Notes under the pieces: generated by a model | The model's input: only the letters and a program-made list of their open reading frames with translations | The model's database searches: none | Told to the model about the DNA's origin: nothing | Shown: piece after piece, positions 36,401 through 50,600 of the stretch | Numbering within the stretch: the first letter of the stretch is position 1 | Layout: every line of letters starts with the position of its first letter | Assembly: GCA_036417435.1 (NCBI GenBank) | Contig: CM070909.1 | Coordinates: forward strand, 8,650,597 to 8,714,596 | Reading direction: 5' to 3' | Origin: Inia geoffrensis | Taxonomy: Eukaryota > Chordata > Mammalia > Artiodactyla > Iniidae | Length of the DNA: 64,000 bases | Program-made: the position numbers and the translations under genes

Positions 36401-39400
36401 CATATGCATATATATTCTTTTTCAGATTCTTTTCCATTATAGGTTATTACAAGATATTGAATATAACCTGTGCTATACTGTAGGTCCTTGTTGTTTATTT
36501 TCTATACAGTACTGTGTATCTGTGAATCCCAAACCACTTTTAGTTTTTTAGATCTTAAAGCCTGGAGAAAAAGACATCTTAGGGCTGGGACTTCCATTTC
36601 TGGCAATACAGCACATTAGAAAAATCTGAAAACTCTGCCACTGCAAAGGATAAATATCCTGTTGAATCTGTGTTTGATCCCATTTTAAAAAGTAGAGGGA
36701 ATGACAAGGGGCAAAAAAGAAGGAGAAGAAGGAAAGGAGGAAGGGAAGGGAAGAAAGTTTAAAAGCAAGGAAAGAAAGTTTAAGAATAGAACTGGCAAAT
36801 ACGACTTGATGTTCTGACTACAGGGTGTTACAGTGGGGGTGGCAATCTTGCCAACTAATGTGCTTGGGTTTTAACAGTTCCTTGGAGATTGATGGAAATG
36901 AGTCTTGGGTCTGCATGATGTAGGGAGATGGGCTTAGACCCCTTTGTGATCTTGGCAGTCTTGAAGGACTACCCCCTCCGTGAGAAAGCTAACAAGAAAA
37001 AAATTCACTCTGACAAGTAGGAAAATAATAAGGAAGTTTATTTCCTTGGTCGGGACTCTGAATAGGAGGGGAAAAGTCTCCTCTGAGAATTTATAGTGAT
37101 AGGAAAGCCCTCATTTAGCACTGAGATTCCAATTTATACTTCTTGTGAGATTCAGTAACTCCATATTAAAAAATTAGCATAAAACCCTTCTGAAGATGAG
37201 CTTACAATCCAAAATTATGCAACAAAGACAACAATCTACTTCAAGCAAGACCCAGCAGACATAAAGATAACATGATTCAAGCTCTAAAAACTCCAGATAA
37301 TAAAGTTTTTGTACAGAGGTTATAAAAGAAATTTATTTTAAATTGCTGTTATAAAGAAGAAACCAAAACTTGGTAAAAGAACAAGACAATAAGAAAAAAT
37401 AATAGAGTTGAAAAAGTGCCAAATTTACCTTCTAAAATTACAAATATAGTCAATGAAATAGAAAAGTCAATTGATGGATTAGACATCATCTGTCAATTAG
37501 AGTTGAGAGAGAATTAGTGAACTAGAAGATAGATCTAAATAGTGATGTGCTGATAAGTCAGCTCTCTGGGGGGAAAGCAAAGCCCTGATTTGCTTGTTTC
37601 CATCGTGTAAATACTCCCACCATGGCCAGTTTCAAGCTACCAACATGACATTACTGAAAATGGAGCTGGAAAAGATGCACACGATTGGTTCTCACCAGCC
37701 AGCATGACCATACCACTCAAGCAACAAAGAGGGATAAAGAGATAGAAAAGTGGAAGTATGGAAAATAGGGTGGAATAAAAATATCCAACATATGTCTAAC
37801 AGAAGATAGAAAATGAAATTTTCCTATATCTGATGAAAAGTAGGAATCATCAGATTCATGAGTCACAAAAAGTCTCAAGCAAGATAATAAAAATAAAACC
37901 CACACATAGAAATAGCACAGTGAAATTTCAGAATACCAAAAGCAATGAGATGACTCATACACAAAGCTAAAAGACACATTATCTGTGAAGAAATGACAAT
38001 TAGACTGACAACATACTTCTCGACAGCAACAATGGAACAGCATCCTCAAAGCACTGTTAGAAATAACCGATGTCCTAGAATTCTATACCTAACTAACATA
38101 TCATGTAAGAATGAAGGAGTGTTTGTTTCAGTTATCACTACCAGACTCTGAGTGAGGAACTACTAAGGGGTGTTTTTTAAAAAAATAGAAATTGAACCTA
38201 CAAAATATAGTTACATAAAAGGAGAAATTATGAGCAAAGAACCTGTTAAACATGAAGGCATAGCCAAAGAAGCACCAAGTATGTAAAACTATGATAATAA
38301 TGCCAAATTTAGTAGTTATTCAAACAAGGTGGGGGGACAGTGAGGGCATTAATCATATAGTAATGGGTAGATGAAGCAGACAAAAGGTAGTTAAAAAAAA
38401 AATAGTAGGCTTGAATAACACAATTAACAGAGGTAGTTCAACAAAAAGATACAGAACCTGGCACCAATCAGGAAGCATCCTTACAAGCCTCTTAGGGGCC
38501 TCATCCACCAGAGGGCAGGCAGCAGAAGCAAGAAGAACTACAGTCCTGCAGCCTGTGGAACAAAAACCACATTCACAGAAAGATAGACAAGATGAAAAGG
38601 CAGAGGGCTATGTACCCGATGAAGGAACAAGATAAAACCCCAGAAAAACAACTGAATGAAGTGGAGATGGGAAACCTTCCAGAAAAAGCATTCAGAATAA
38701 TGATAGTGAAGATGATCCAGGACCTCCGAAAAAGAATGGAGGCAAAGATCGAGAAGATGCAAGAAATGTTTAACAAAGACCTAGAAAAATTAAAGAACAA
38801 ACAAACAGAGATGAGCAATACAATAACTGAAATGAAAACTCCACTAGAAGGAATCAATAGCAGAATAACTGAGGCAGAGGACGGATAAGTGACCTGGAAG
38901 ACAGAGTGGTGGAATTCACTGCTGCGGAACAGAATAAAGAAAAAAGAATGAAAAGAAATGAAGACAGCCTAAGAGACCTCTGGGACAACATTAAATACAC
39001 CAACATTCACCTTATAGGGGTCCCAGAAGAAGAAGAGAGAGAGAAAGGACCCAAGGAATATTTGGAGAGATTATAGTCAAAAACTTCCCTAACATGGAAA
39101 AGGAAATAGCCACCCAAGTCCAGGAAGCACAGAGTCCCAGACAGGATAAACCCAAGGAGAAACACGCTGAGACACATAGTAATCAAATTGACAAAAATTA
39201 AAGACAAAGAAAAATTATTAAAAGCAGCAAGGGAAAAACAACAAATAACATACAAGGGAACTCCCATAAGATTAACAGCTCATTTCTCAGCAGAAACTCT
39301 GCAAGCCAGAAGGGAGTGGCAGGATATATTTAAAGTGATGAAAGGGAAGAACCTACAACCAAGATTACTCTACCCAGCAAGGATCTCATTCAGATTCGAT

Positions 39401-42400
39401 GGAGAAATCAAAAGCTTTACAGACAAGCAAAAGCTAAGAGAATTCAGCATCACCAAACCGGCTCTACAACAACTGCTAAAGGAACTTCTCTAAGTGGGAA
39501 ACACAAGAGAAGAAAAGGACCTACAAAAACAAACCCAAAACAATTAAGAAAATGGCAATAGGGACATACATATCAATAATTAACTTAACTGTGAATGGAT
39601 TAAATGCTCCAACCAAAATACACAGGCTCACTGAATGGATACAAAAACAAGGCCCATATATATGCTGTCTACAAGAGACCCACTTCAGACCTAGGGACAC
39701 ATACAGACTGAAAGTGAGGGGATGGAAAAAGATATTCCATGCAAAAGGAAATCAAAAAAAAGCTGGAGTAGCAATACTCATATCAGATAAAATAGACTTT
39801 AAAATAAAGAAGCAATTGGCATTCTGAGATAATTTTTTTCTTGTCTTATATTTCAATTTATTTTCTTCTTTTTCTTCAAATGTAAAATATATCCAACACT
39901 TAATTCCAAAAGCAAATGTATTTATGACATTGTTGTCCAGCCCAGGTTTTTACACCCATATAACCAATGTGATAGGACCATAATTCATTATCTTTTTACC
40001 ACTGAAAATTGTTTTATATATGTAATGACAGAGAAATGGCTTTATAATGCTGCTAATGGTGGCAAAGAACTAATACTTGGCTACTTCAATTACCAGTAAT
40101 CTTAGCTGGATGAGGCCCTGCTTCACACATTTTGCCGAAAATCTTGCAACCCATCTGAGATAGAAAGAGATGCACTACCCAGATCCCTTTCATGCAGGAC
40201 TTGATTTGCTCTTCAGAGCCTCAGTTACTGAGAACTACCTCCTGATGTCATACCCTTCTAGAGGCAGTACATATGCAGTGAGCGAATGAGGCCCAGACAT
40301 CTTAGCCTGGTATGGAATATTCTGAGGGGCAGTCCTTGCTCTAGAGCTCTCCCTCTGCTCAGCTCTCCTTCCTCCCCTTCCTTTCGATATTGATCTCTAA
40401 TAAACATCTTGTACCATAGATTCCACTGAGATTAAATAAATAAGAAAACATTCTGTTGGAGCATACATAGAGCAATTACAAAAGATCATGTACGGGCTTC
40501 CCTGGTGGCGCAGTGGTCGAGAGTCCGCCTGCCAATGCAGGGGACACGGATTCGTGCCCCAGTCTGGGAAGATCCCACATGCCGCGGAGCGGCTGGGCCC
40601 ATGAGCCATGGCCGCTGAGCCTGCGCATCCGGAGCCTGTGCTCCGCAACGGGAGAGGTCACAACAGTGAGAGGCCCACGTACCACAAAAAAAAAAAAAAG
40701 ATCATGTACTAGGCCACAAATAAATCTCCCCAAATTTCTAATTTAAATCAGATATCAATTTAGTTGCAAAAGATAGCTTTTAAAATTCTAAACATTTAAA
40801 ATTTTTAAGTACAATTAATAGATTGAGAAAAAACTCAAAATGGAAATAGAAAATTCATAGAACTCAATGAAAATGAAAATATTTACCTATCAAAGTTGGT
40901 GTGATACAGCTAAGGCAGTATTTAGGGAAAGTTGATAGCCTCAAATGTACATATTGAACAATAAAAAGTTTAAGAAATCAGTGCTGGCGAAGACAGCAAC
41001 AAATGATCTTACTATTCTCCAGTCCAATGAAAGGAATAATCAACTGTTTGTTGATTATTATTTGACACTTACCCCTTAACTGTAAAAAAGAAGGAGAACT
41101 TATACACAAATGTTCGGCTTTTGCAAAAGAACATCCCTACTTAAATGTTTATGTAATTGAAATTATCAGAAGAAGAGTAAAGATTAGCAGTGGTTTTCAC
41201 ATTGTCCATATTACTTCCTGTTGCTTGTGAGCACACACATGCACGCACACCCACATAAACTAGCCTTTTTGGACAGTGTAGAGGACACCCTCTTTTTTTT
41301 GGCCACACTGTGTGGTTTGCAGGATCTTAGTTCCCCAACCAGGGATCGAACCCAGGCCGCCTGCAGTGGAAGCATGGAGTCCTAACCACTGGACCACCAG
41401 GGAAGTCCCAGGACCACACTTTATAGATTTCATCCTCAAAGTTCCAACACAGTGGCTCAGGAGGATCTGTTCAAACCATCCAGCATTTATCAACCATCTG
41501 CCACGTGGGGAATTCAAGGCTGAACAACGTCAGGTCTGAGGAGCCCCCAAGATCTGGTTTGACAGGGGGTCTAGGCAGCGAAGTAGAACACTAAGAGATA
41601 AGGTTGGCAGGATAAATTGAGCTGAGGACTTGGGGAGGCTGGAACGCCAGGGGAAGAGTCATAGTGAAGACTGGTGAGCAGGACAGCACAGCCATGCGTT
41701 CGGGAAACGGTGTCAGAAAAGCCTACCTTCTTGAGTCCGGAAGTCATCTTCGGCAAAGATGTTAAAGTTGCCGCACAGCCCACAGGTCTTGTTGAAGTGT
41801 CTGTCTGACAGCAGGACTTGAAAGTTGCCACTGCCATCAATCCTGGCCACAAAGCCGTAGGCCTCGCTGGACAGCTTGTAGTACCCAGCCTCAGTTTCTA
41901 GGTACAGCCCTTTGGAGGCGTAGGGCATGGAGACCCTGCAGGGACAGGAGGAACTCAGGAAGTGGCCTTCTCGTCCACTTTCTGGATGTCCCTCCACCCT
42001 TCAACCCAACCACCCTGCAGGATTCAGACCAAGGAGCAGAGGCTGTGTGCCTAGTCCAAGCGTTGGGACACCCCACTCTTGCACACCCTGCTCACTTCCT
42101 TTGGGCACATCTACTTCCTCTCTCTGGGCCCTGCTCCTTCATCCAAAAGACAATGGGGGGTACAGGGGAATTATCAGGGCCCCTTCTAATCTGACATTTC
42201 TGGGCTCCGACCTACCTCTGGTCCCCCTGCAGCACAGTACCATTGACAAACACGTGGATGTCGAAAAATTCCCCAAGATACACGGAGAGGCTCACTCTCT
42301 TGCCATCTTGGAAGTCCCCTGAAAGAGAAAAGAAGTATTTAAACTGGGTAGCAATTATTACCCCAAAAAAGTGAATACATTTATTTATAATCATCATCTC

Positions 42401-44613
42401 TATAATCTTATCTCAGTGGAAAACTCCCCCCAAAGGTTTAACAAATGGGCAACAAAAATTTCCCTAAAAATCTCATTGGCTCACTCATCTTTCTATTCAT
42501 CTAAAAATAGTTATTGTGTGCCTCCTAGATACATAGCCCTCTAGTAGCCTCTTACATTTCTCAAAAGAGAAATGCAAAATTATGACCCCTTCCTTCTGGG
42601 AGTTTACAATCGAAGTATAAAGATAAAATAAGCATGAGTCGGATGCATTCTAAGTCCGTGAATCAAAGCCACAATGTGGTTATTGGTGACAGGAACTCTG
42701 GGATGTGTTATTTTAAATGTTCTCTTAGAAAAGGAACCCTCCTGCACTGTTGGTGGCAATGCAAAGTAGTTCAGGCCACTGTGGAAAAACAGTACGAGGT
42801 TCCTCAAAAAACTAAAAATCGAGTTGCCATATGATCCAGTGATCTCACTCCTGAGCATATAACCAGACGAAACTATAATTCGAAAAGAAACATGCACCCC
42901 TATGTTCATTACGGCACTATTCACAATAGCCAAGATGTGGAAGCAACCTAAATGTCCATCAACAGATGAACGGATAAAGAAGATGTGTTGTATGTATATA
43001 TATATATATACAATGAAATACAACTCAGCCATAAAAAAGAGCAAAATTATGCCATTTGCAGAAACATGGATGGACCTAGAGATTATCCTACTAAGCGAAG
43101 TAAGAAAGAGAAAGACAAACACCATATGATATCACTTACTTTGGAATCTAAAATATGGCACAAATGAACCTATCTACGAAACAGAAACAGACTCACAGAC
43201 ATAGAGAACAGGCTTGTGGTTGCCAAGGGGGTGGGAGGGAAGGAAGGATTAGAAGTTTGGGATTAGCAGATGCAAACTGGTATATGTAGAATGGATAAAC
43301 AGCAGGGTCCTACTACAGAGCACAGGGCACTATATTCAATATCCTATGATAAACCATAATGGAAAAGAATATGAAAAGGAATACATATACATGTATAACT
43401 GAGTCAATTGGCTATAGAGCAGAAGTGAACACAACATTGTAAATAACTATACTTTGGTAAAAATTCAAAAAGAATAAATAAAATGGAGATTCGTGCGTCT
43501 CCTCACTGTACTGAATTCGCTTCTCTGGGAGAGGTTTAGAGATAGCACAGGTAAAATGCCTCACTCCATGCGGGGAACTTAATAAGGACACAGATGTTGC
43601 CATTAGAGATGTCTGAATAGCCAATCACGTGATCAGACGGTCTCTGACGCTCCCGTTGTGAGGAGCAAATGCCGAGGCAAGGGTGATGGCAGTTGACATG
43701 AAAGCGGGAAAACAGGAAGAGACATTTCTGCAGCTTAATGAAGACCTAACAACCCCACTGCTTGTCTGGAGAACAGGCGCCTGTGCTGGGCTATTGGTTT
43801 TCAAAGATAACTGAGTGGCCACAGGAGATGAGGGATCCAGAAGGAACAGTGTGGTCTCTGCCCAGTGAAGACAGAGATGGAAGATGCTGGAGAAACAGGG
43901 GTCAAAGTTGGGGGTGCCACGCCTTCATGCTCCTGAAGAAATGGGACAGGGACCCAGGTGGAAAGGTTAAGCTTGGAAATGAGGACATATGCCTGCTCCT
44001 GGAAGGGTCAGGGGACTGTAGCTCCAGCTCCTCAGCAAAAGACAAGGCAAGGGGTGGTGCAGTGGTTGAGAATCCGTCTGCCAAGGCAGGGGACACAGGT
44101 TCGAACCCTGGTCCGGGAGGATCCCACATGCCGCGGAGCAGCTAAGCCCGTGCTCCACAACTACTGAGACTGCACTCTAGAGGCCGCGAGCCACAACTAC
44201 TGAGCCCGTGTGCCACAACTACTGAGGCCCGCGCACCTAGAGCCCGTGCTCCACAACAAGAGAAGCCACCACAATGAGAAGCCCGCGCACCTCAATGAAG
44301 AGTAGTCCCTGCTCACTGCAACTAGAGAAAGCCCGCACACAGCAACGAAGACTCAACGCAGCCAAAAATAAATTAATTAAATTAATTTAAAAAAAAAAAG
44401 AGAGAGAGAGAAGGCAAGAATGTCTATGGAACCAAGTGCAGGAGGCTTGGAAGGTCTGTCGACGTGACGTGCAGCTGCCACGGCTGGGGCCACTGATAAA
44501 GCGAGCTAAGAAGGGTGGTCTCAGGACAGCCCAGCAGAGGTCTGGAAGGAGGTGTCCTCCAACCAGGGCTTGAGCTGGACCCAGGCTGCTGGAGAACAGT
44601 GACACCTGGTACA

Positions 44614-44662
<49 letters not shown>

Positions 44663-47600
44663 AGAACCAACAAGAATGAGCCAGAAAATAGACTTGTTTC
44701 TGGTAAGACTTCAGTGAGGGCCGTGGCATGTAACTAACAAGCCCATTCTAAGAATAGTCTTGAATGATATACTGTTAGTAGCTCAGGGGTCACCAGGAAA
44801 GGCCCAGAGACCACCCACAGCCCACAGGCCATAATCTGCCGGGCCCCAGACCAACGCTGGCAGGAGTTAAAAGAGATGCCAACCGCAGGGAAGGGTTTTG
44901 TCCTGTCCCACTGAGGAGTCTTGTCCAAGCTGCATTTTCACTTCCAACAGTTTTTGTAGCAAGCAAATCCTTCAAAAGTTGAACAGACTTTCTGACAGCA
45001 AGAAATTAGCTGAAGAAAAACAAAAATAAGTGATAGGACAAATACACTCAAATGTTAATGGGAGAGTCTGAGTGGTGGGTATAGGGGTGTTCGCTGCCCT
45101 ACTCTTTTAACTTTTCCGTATGTTTGAAATTTTCCATAATAAAATGCTGGAAAACGCAAACAAATGGGAGAGCCGGCAACAGCCTTCAGTTTGCGGTCCC
45201 TCCCAGGAGGCTTCCCGGCCCCTCGACATTCACAGTGGGCCAAAGACTGAATCCCTTCCCCGCCTCTGCTGGGGCTGACCCTGACCACCACACCCCAGCC
45301 TGGAGGGAGCCCCATTCACCACCTGCCTGCTGGCAGAGGTACAATGAGTCCAAGAGGCTGGGGTCTCCTCCCGGCCACAGAACCCACCTCCTCCTCACCA
45401 GTACAATTCCTGTCCATCCCCAGTCTCAAGAGGGCTGGAGGGTTCTGCCCCTGCTTCACTAGGTAACTCAGCCAGTACATCCCCTTGAGCTGGAGGCATC
45501 TCCCTCCTGGAAACAGGAGAGGAACCCTGGGCACCTCTCCTCAAAGGTGCTCCCTTCCCATCATGGGGATTCAGAAAGGGTGCCTGAGAGACCCAGGCAG
45601 CCAGCCAGGGGTGGGGCAGGAGGTGGGGTGGTGGTGTCTGCTGGAGAGTGTGGGTGGGGAACGCTGCCTGCAATCAGGCAGCTTGGGGTGAGCCACCATC
45701 CTGAAGTTGCTTTCAAGGCTTTCAAGGATGTAAGATCACCTCAACAGTCACTTCTTCCACGGGAAGCAGGGCTGAACAAGTGCCGTGGGGAAGCCGAGAG
45801 ATCACCACCACAATGAAGGAAAGGCCTGAAGACTGGGCCAGCCAAAACTCCAGCAGGAAGTCAATCAAAAGGGAACCAGGAGAACGTGACAGAGCCCCGA
45901 GCCTCCCACTGTTGGGGTGCATGGGAGCTCCCTTCTTTTCCAGGTAAAAGGTGATACAGCCTGACTCCACAGCCCGTGGGACCTGGGTCCACTAGGTAGC
46001 TGACACTCGGTGTCACTTGCCCATCGTCACACAGCTGGTGAGTGATGATGGGACTGGGAACTCAGACCAGGGGCTGGTTTAAGCATTTGAACGGTGGGCT
46101 CTGCATGGCCCCAGGGGCGATGGCATCTGGAAGCTGAGGAGCCTGCCAGGAGCACCCAGAGCCCAGCACTGCGTAAGGCAGCAGCCCATTGGTGGAGGTC
46201 GGGGTAGAGGTGCTGGGATCGGGACCCTCGGTGAGGACAGAACTGCAGGACCCTGTGGAATTCCACACCCAAGGCAGGGGCAGCAAGGGGAGGTTTGGAA
46301 GGAGGAGACTTCAGAAAAGCAAACCGTGGCAGCATGAAGGAGCTTGGAGGCCGTCTAAACAAGTGGCTTTGAAACGTTTTTGCTCACATATATCCAGACA
46401 AAACTATAATCCAAAAAGATACATGCACCCCTATATTCATACCAGCACTATTCACAATAGCCAAGACATGGAAGCAACCTAAATGTCCACCGACAGATGA
46501 ATGGATAAAGAAGATGTGGCACGTATATATAATGGAATATTATTCAGCCATCAAAAAAGAATAAAATAATGCCATTTGCAGCAACACGGATGGACCTAGA
46601 GATTATCCTACTAAGCGAAGTAAGTCAGAAAGAGAAAGACAAATACCATAGGATATCGCTTATACGTGGAATCTAAAATACGACACAAAGGAACCTACCT
46701 AAGAAACAGAAACAGACTCCCAGAAATAGAGAACAGACTTGTGGTGGCCGAGGTCCGGGGAGGGAAAGATTGGGAGCTTGGGGTTAGTAAATGCAAACTA
46801 TTAAATAGAGAGTGGCTAAACAACAAGGTCCTATACTGTAGAGTACAGGGAACTATATGCAATGCACTGTGATAAACTATAATGGAAAAGAATATGAAAA
46901 AGAATATATATGTATAACAGTCACTTTGCTGAGCAGCAGTAATTAACACAACACTGTAATTTAACTATACTTCAATAAAAAATAAAATTTAAAAAAAGAA
47001 CATTTTTGCCCAGCAAGTGGAGTAAAAATGCCAGTAACTTCATGACCCAGCGCATGCACCATACACAGTTCACATAACATCCCTACTCTAACCCTGTGCC
47101 AGGCGCTCTGGTACTTTCTGATGTCTTCTATTCTGTTCCACGTAATTTTTTTTCATGCTGGTTACAACCATTACATTCATTCTATGACCCATATGTTGTG
47201 ACTCAGTTTGCAAAACACGGATCTATACTGACTCCATTCTACAGTTGGAGAAACTGAGGCCCAAGTTTACAACAGGCTTTCTCTACCTCGGCGCTATTAA
47301 CACTGCGGGCCAGATACTTCTTTGTTGTGGCGGCCACTCTGTGCACGTAGGATAATTAACAGCATCCCTGGCTTCTACCTATCAGATGACACTAGCCTCC
47401 ACCCCACCCCCCAAGCTGTGACAATCTAAAATGTCTCTAGACACAACCAAATGTCCTCTGGGGGAAAAAAATCACCCCGGTTGAGAACTATTGGTTTACA
47501 CAGCTAACACGGGCAGAGCCCACATCAGCGTTTTCTAACTCCAAGTGCAAACCTCCCTTTGTAACACAAAGCCACCTAACGGGGCGTCTGAGTGCTCAGG

Positions 47601-50600
47601 ATTCAGTTAACCACTAGTGCAGGAGAGAACTCTCCATCAGCCTCATGTTTTATTTGCTTCCTTCCCTCCCTGCAGAACTCAGGAGGGCATCTGATGATGT
47701 GCAGCCATTAGGAAGATGAGCCATTAGAAAATGCCAGCGACGGACTTCCCTGGCTGTCCAGTGGTCAGGACTCCGTGCTCTCACTGCCGAGGGCCTGGGT
47801 TCAATCCCTGGTCAGGGAACTAAAAATCCCACAAGCCACGAGATGCGGCCAAAAAAAAAGAAAACGAACTGCCAGCGAGCCCCGGGGCGGGGGGACACTC
47901 CCACAGTCTGCAGACCTGCAGGCCCGCACTTCCTGTAACTGCCAGAAGATGGGCGAGGTATCCATCCCAGAGGCGAGCTAGGGAAGCTCTCCCTGCGGCC
48001 CCATGTCCAGTCTGGCCTCTTGAATTCAGGAACTGAGGCTCTAAGTAAGGGAACAAGGCCTCCACCGGGTGAGCGAGGAGCATTCAGGGAAGCAGGTGGC
48101 AGCTGGGAGCAGAGTCAGACCCTAGTGCTTTCTCTGAGTCTAGAGTGTGGGAGGCACTACTCTGTGTTTCTAACAAACACTCCATCCTCCACGCCTGTGA
48201 TTCTGTCCAAAAGCTGCACAACAGGGATCTGGTGTGATCTGGCCACATACTGATAGGGAGGCAGAGGCTCATGCTGGGGAGTTCACCAGAACTTTGCTGG
48301 TTGTCCGTGGCTCTCTCGGGGCTGCTTTGGGAGCCACATCCCGCAGGGTGGCTCAGGGGCCACCAGAACTCCCAAGGTCTCTCCCGGGTCCCCGTGCTGG
48401 CCGGCTAGGAGCCTTGACCTGGGACCCTGGATGGAGCCTGCCGGACCGGGAGCTACCATCAGGGCAAGGGGCCTCGCCTTGGCACCAGGTGGCCCTTGAT
48501 GCTCGGACACAAACACTTTACCCAGGATGTGAACAAGGTTCACAGGAGAGGAACGGGAATTTGCAATTTAGAAGCGAGGAAACAGGATGTCATTGGAGAA
48601 CAATAGAGCAGAGACATGTGGGAGGGCACAGCCATGCCTGCAGGATGGAACAGCAGCGTCCAGGGGTGCTGGGCCCCTTGGCACCTCCGGCCCCCGGAGC
48701 AGCGGTGCCAGCCCACCCCGCCGGGCTCCTCTCCTCGGATTATCCCTCTCCTGCCGATACCCCGCTCCCACCCCTAAAAAACAGAAAAAGTAGGCCGCCC
48801 GTGCTCTCTGATGTTAGCAGCACGATTTTGAGTGGGAATTAAACCAATCTACATTGAAATGGGATTGATCTACAGCCTGACTTAAGCCAACTACCTGCCA
48901 GAAAATTGACACTTGACGAGAGCACATTGTAAGAAAAGGAGGACGCAGAGGGGGCGTCCCGCAGAGATGCTCTGAACCAGAGAGCCCTTCCATTCCTCCG
49001 TGGCCCCTGAAACCCAGAGAAGGATGACCAGAGAGGCCAGACTTCTGACACCAACCCACATGGATGTGAGGCAGAGGGGTCAGTGTTACCCTGACTTTGA
49101 TAGACACGCCCCCAAGTGCCCACGGTACACTTGCGACAACGTGGATGGACCTTGGAGGCATCGTGCTAAGTGAAATAAGACAAAGAGAGACAAATACTGT
49201 ACGATCTCACGTGTGGACTCTTAAAAAGCAAGCAAAGCAAATGCACTGTGACTTTTAAGGTGGAGAAATGCACGGAAATAAGCACTGGGGCCACCCGAGG
49301 AGGAAGGACCTGGGACCCTCAGCTTCCCAGGGCAGGTGAGGGGGTGTTTCTTCCCTCCATTGCTGCCTCTGAAGCGAGACGGGTCCCCAGAGTTCAGAGT
49401 TCAGGATGACTTCCTCAATTCCTCATGCCCTAGGGGTGCCTCTGGTCCTTTTCATCACCCGCCTGGTTACCACGGCCAAGGCCACCCTGCATCCCACTTC
49501 TCTCCCTTTCAGAAGCATCCTGGCAAAGAACCAGTTTCTGCTGAGGCTCTACGCTAGCCCCTGGTTGCCTGCTGAATCAAGAAACAAGCTCCCCCGTCAG
49601 ACAGCAAGACCTATAGCCCCATCAGCCTGCCCCCATGACCCAGTCTTACACTCCACTATTCCCCAGGCCTGTGCTTCTCAAACTTAGGGCCCCAAACCAG
49701 CAGCAGCAGCTGGGAACTTGTTAAGAATGAACATTTCAGGCCCCGCTCCAGATCCACTGACTTAGAAATCTTGGGCGGGGTGGGAGGGATGGGGGACCCC
49801 GGCAATCTGTTTTAACCGGCCTCCAGGTGAGCCTGATGCGCGCCGGAAATAGGGAACCACGGCTCCCAGCACAAGGACCTCCCCGCTGGGCTGCACGGCC
49901 CCCACACACACCCTTTCCAGAGCCTTCCCTGTGCTCCTGCTGTCCCCCCTGCATGGGGCATCTTCCCGGTCCTCTCTGCCCAAGCAAAACCCCCTCCTCC
50001 AAGGTCGGGCACAACATGCTGTTCGTGAAACCAGCTCTTCGGTACAACAGAGCACCGTGCTTCCTGGACCCCCCGTTCGGTGATGACAGAGACCCCAGGG
50101 AGCTAAGGAAACAAAGATAAATGTGACGTGGTCCTCGCCCTGAGGGATTCACGGAGGAGTAGGGGAAATGGCATTCCAGTGGAGTTCAGACTACTCAAGT
50201 CACACTGGGATAGGTTTACCAGCAGAGGCAGGGCAGGGTGGGGGTGGCCAGAGGAGCAGGAGAACCCAGAGCTAAGGCCAGCTGTCAGCTCACTCAGCAA
50301 CACCAAGCAGAGGCGCACCCAGCGAGAGACACAGAGGGCTCTGCTCCCATCCTTCCTGACTGATGGAGTTAACAGCCCAAGATCCCTACAGCCTGCATCT
50401 CGCGTGAGGGTCTGGGTGCTGACCAAGATGCTCTCCTTGACCAACTGTCCGTAACCAAACCTGAGTCAGGCTCCTCTGAGCCCTCTCCTCGGTTAGGTGC
50501 CCCCATGGACTCTGTCCTTGGCCTGCTCAGTCCAGTTTTAGCAAGAATCCTGCTGGGTCAGTTTAGCGGACATCCCCTACCCTCAGTATCTGATCATATT

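Larger units (their letters stand above)
38440..39828 (+). mobile_element. Younger L1: 5' UTR end, ORF1 and start of ORF2, 3' missing
   Basis: The L1 5' UTR end (CTCATCCACCAGAGGGCAGG) leads into ORF1 from 38592 and the ORF2 endonuclease start ([20 protein letters not shown] at 39552). ORF2 stops after about 92 codons at 39827 where L1 sequence ends abruptly. The rest of ORF2 and the 3' UTR are absent, the reverse of the usual 5' truncation. Confidence 0.85.
34066..41726 (-). other. VWF: VWF intron 5
   Basis: 7661 bp and much more AT-rich than the neighbouring introns because most of it (36.3-41.1 kb) is L1-derived. It also holds an L2 tail, a MaLR LTR split by a SINE, an LTR-like piece, a CHR-2 SINE and a short minus-strand SINE. 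No gene is seen on either strand apart from L1 relics. Confidence 0.85.

Noticed and set aside
40494..40696. tRNA gene candidate from box A/box B-like sequence
   Set aside because: It is the tRNA-derived head of a CHR SINE followed by SINE body and poly(A), with target duplications; the same holds for the other SINE copies.
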